The position numbers and the translations under genes are program-made. Positions 5,623 through 5,686 of a DNA stretch of 5,686 bases are shown here, one piece after another (the first letter of the stretch is position 1; each line of letters begins with the position of its first letter). The notes beneath the pieces are model-generated. The model ran no database searches. It saw only the letters and a program-made list of their open reading frames with translations, and was not told the DNA's origin. Location: the NCBI GenBank assembly GCA_945788595.1, contig CALZMS010000082.1, positions 1-5,686 on the forward strand, in the 5' to 3' direction. The DNA comes from an uncultured Lachnospiraceae bacterium. GTDB taxonomy: Bacteria > Bacillota > Clostridia > Lachnospirales > Lachnospiraceae.

Positions 5623-5686
5623 GAGTGTACGAGGGAGTTTCCCAAAGTTTGTGTAAACCTCTGAATTGATGTAAGATAATCTTATT
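5623..5686. mobile_element. Possible left end of an IS256-like insertion sequence (runs off the window)
   Basis: The sequence GAGTGTAC (5623-5630), a G-rich stretch, then AAAGTTTGTGTAAACC (5644-5659) resembles the terminal repeats of IS256-family elements, many of which carry TTGTGTAAA about 15-25 bases from the tip. It begins 20 bases after the S1 stop. No transposase is visible because the window ends, and neither the partner repeat nor a target duplication can be seen. Confidence 0.3.

Overview
This looks like a chromosomal housekeeping segment from a low-to-moderate G+C Firmicute, probably a gut clostridium of the Lachnospiraceae type. That placement rests on protein character (a CBS/DRTGG-type manganese pyrophosphatase, a flavoredoxin, a short two-domain S1 protein), strong AGGAGG-like ribosome sites and sigma-A-type promoters. 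It is inference, because no database search could be run.

Layout, left to right. Bases 1-360 hold the C-terminal third of metK (+), closed by a strong intrinsic terminator at 372-413. On the minus strand, 421-684 is an open frame whose C-terminal part resembles SnoaL/NTF2-like proteins. Its first codons are the intrinsic terminator of murA, so it is best read as a 5'-truncated relic. murA (complete, minus) follows at 687-1982 with a roughly 170-nt leader and a good promoter near 2162-2190. A two-gene minus-strand unit comes next: a family II pyrophosphatase with regulatory CBS and DRTGG domains (2871-4517), then a flavoredoxin-like FMN protein (2275-2847), driven by a promoter at 4558-4586. 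A 363-base AT-rich divergent intergenic region (4518-4880) carries that promoter, two perfect DnaA-box sequences and two inverted repeats. It leads into a plus-strand gene for a 240-residue protein with two S1 RNA-binding domains (4881-5603). The last 60-odd bases may be the start of an insertion sequence.

How the genes relate. The products serve core metabolism: SAM synthesis, which releases pyrophosphate; the first committed step of peptidoglycan synthesis; pyrophosphate removal under adenine-nucleotide control; and RNA binding. I see no defence system, CRISPR array, tRNA or rRNA, and no clear novel multi-gene system. The points most worth a second look are the DnaA boxes around the pyrophosphatase promoter, the terminator-embedded SnoaL-like relic, and the inverted repeats upstream of the S1 gene.
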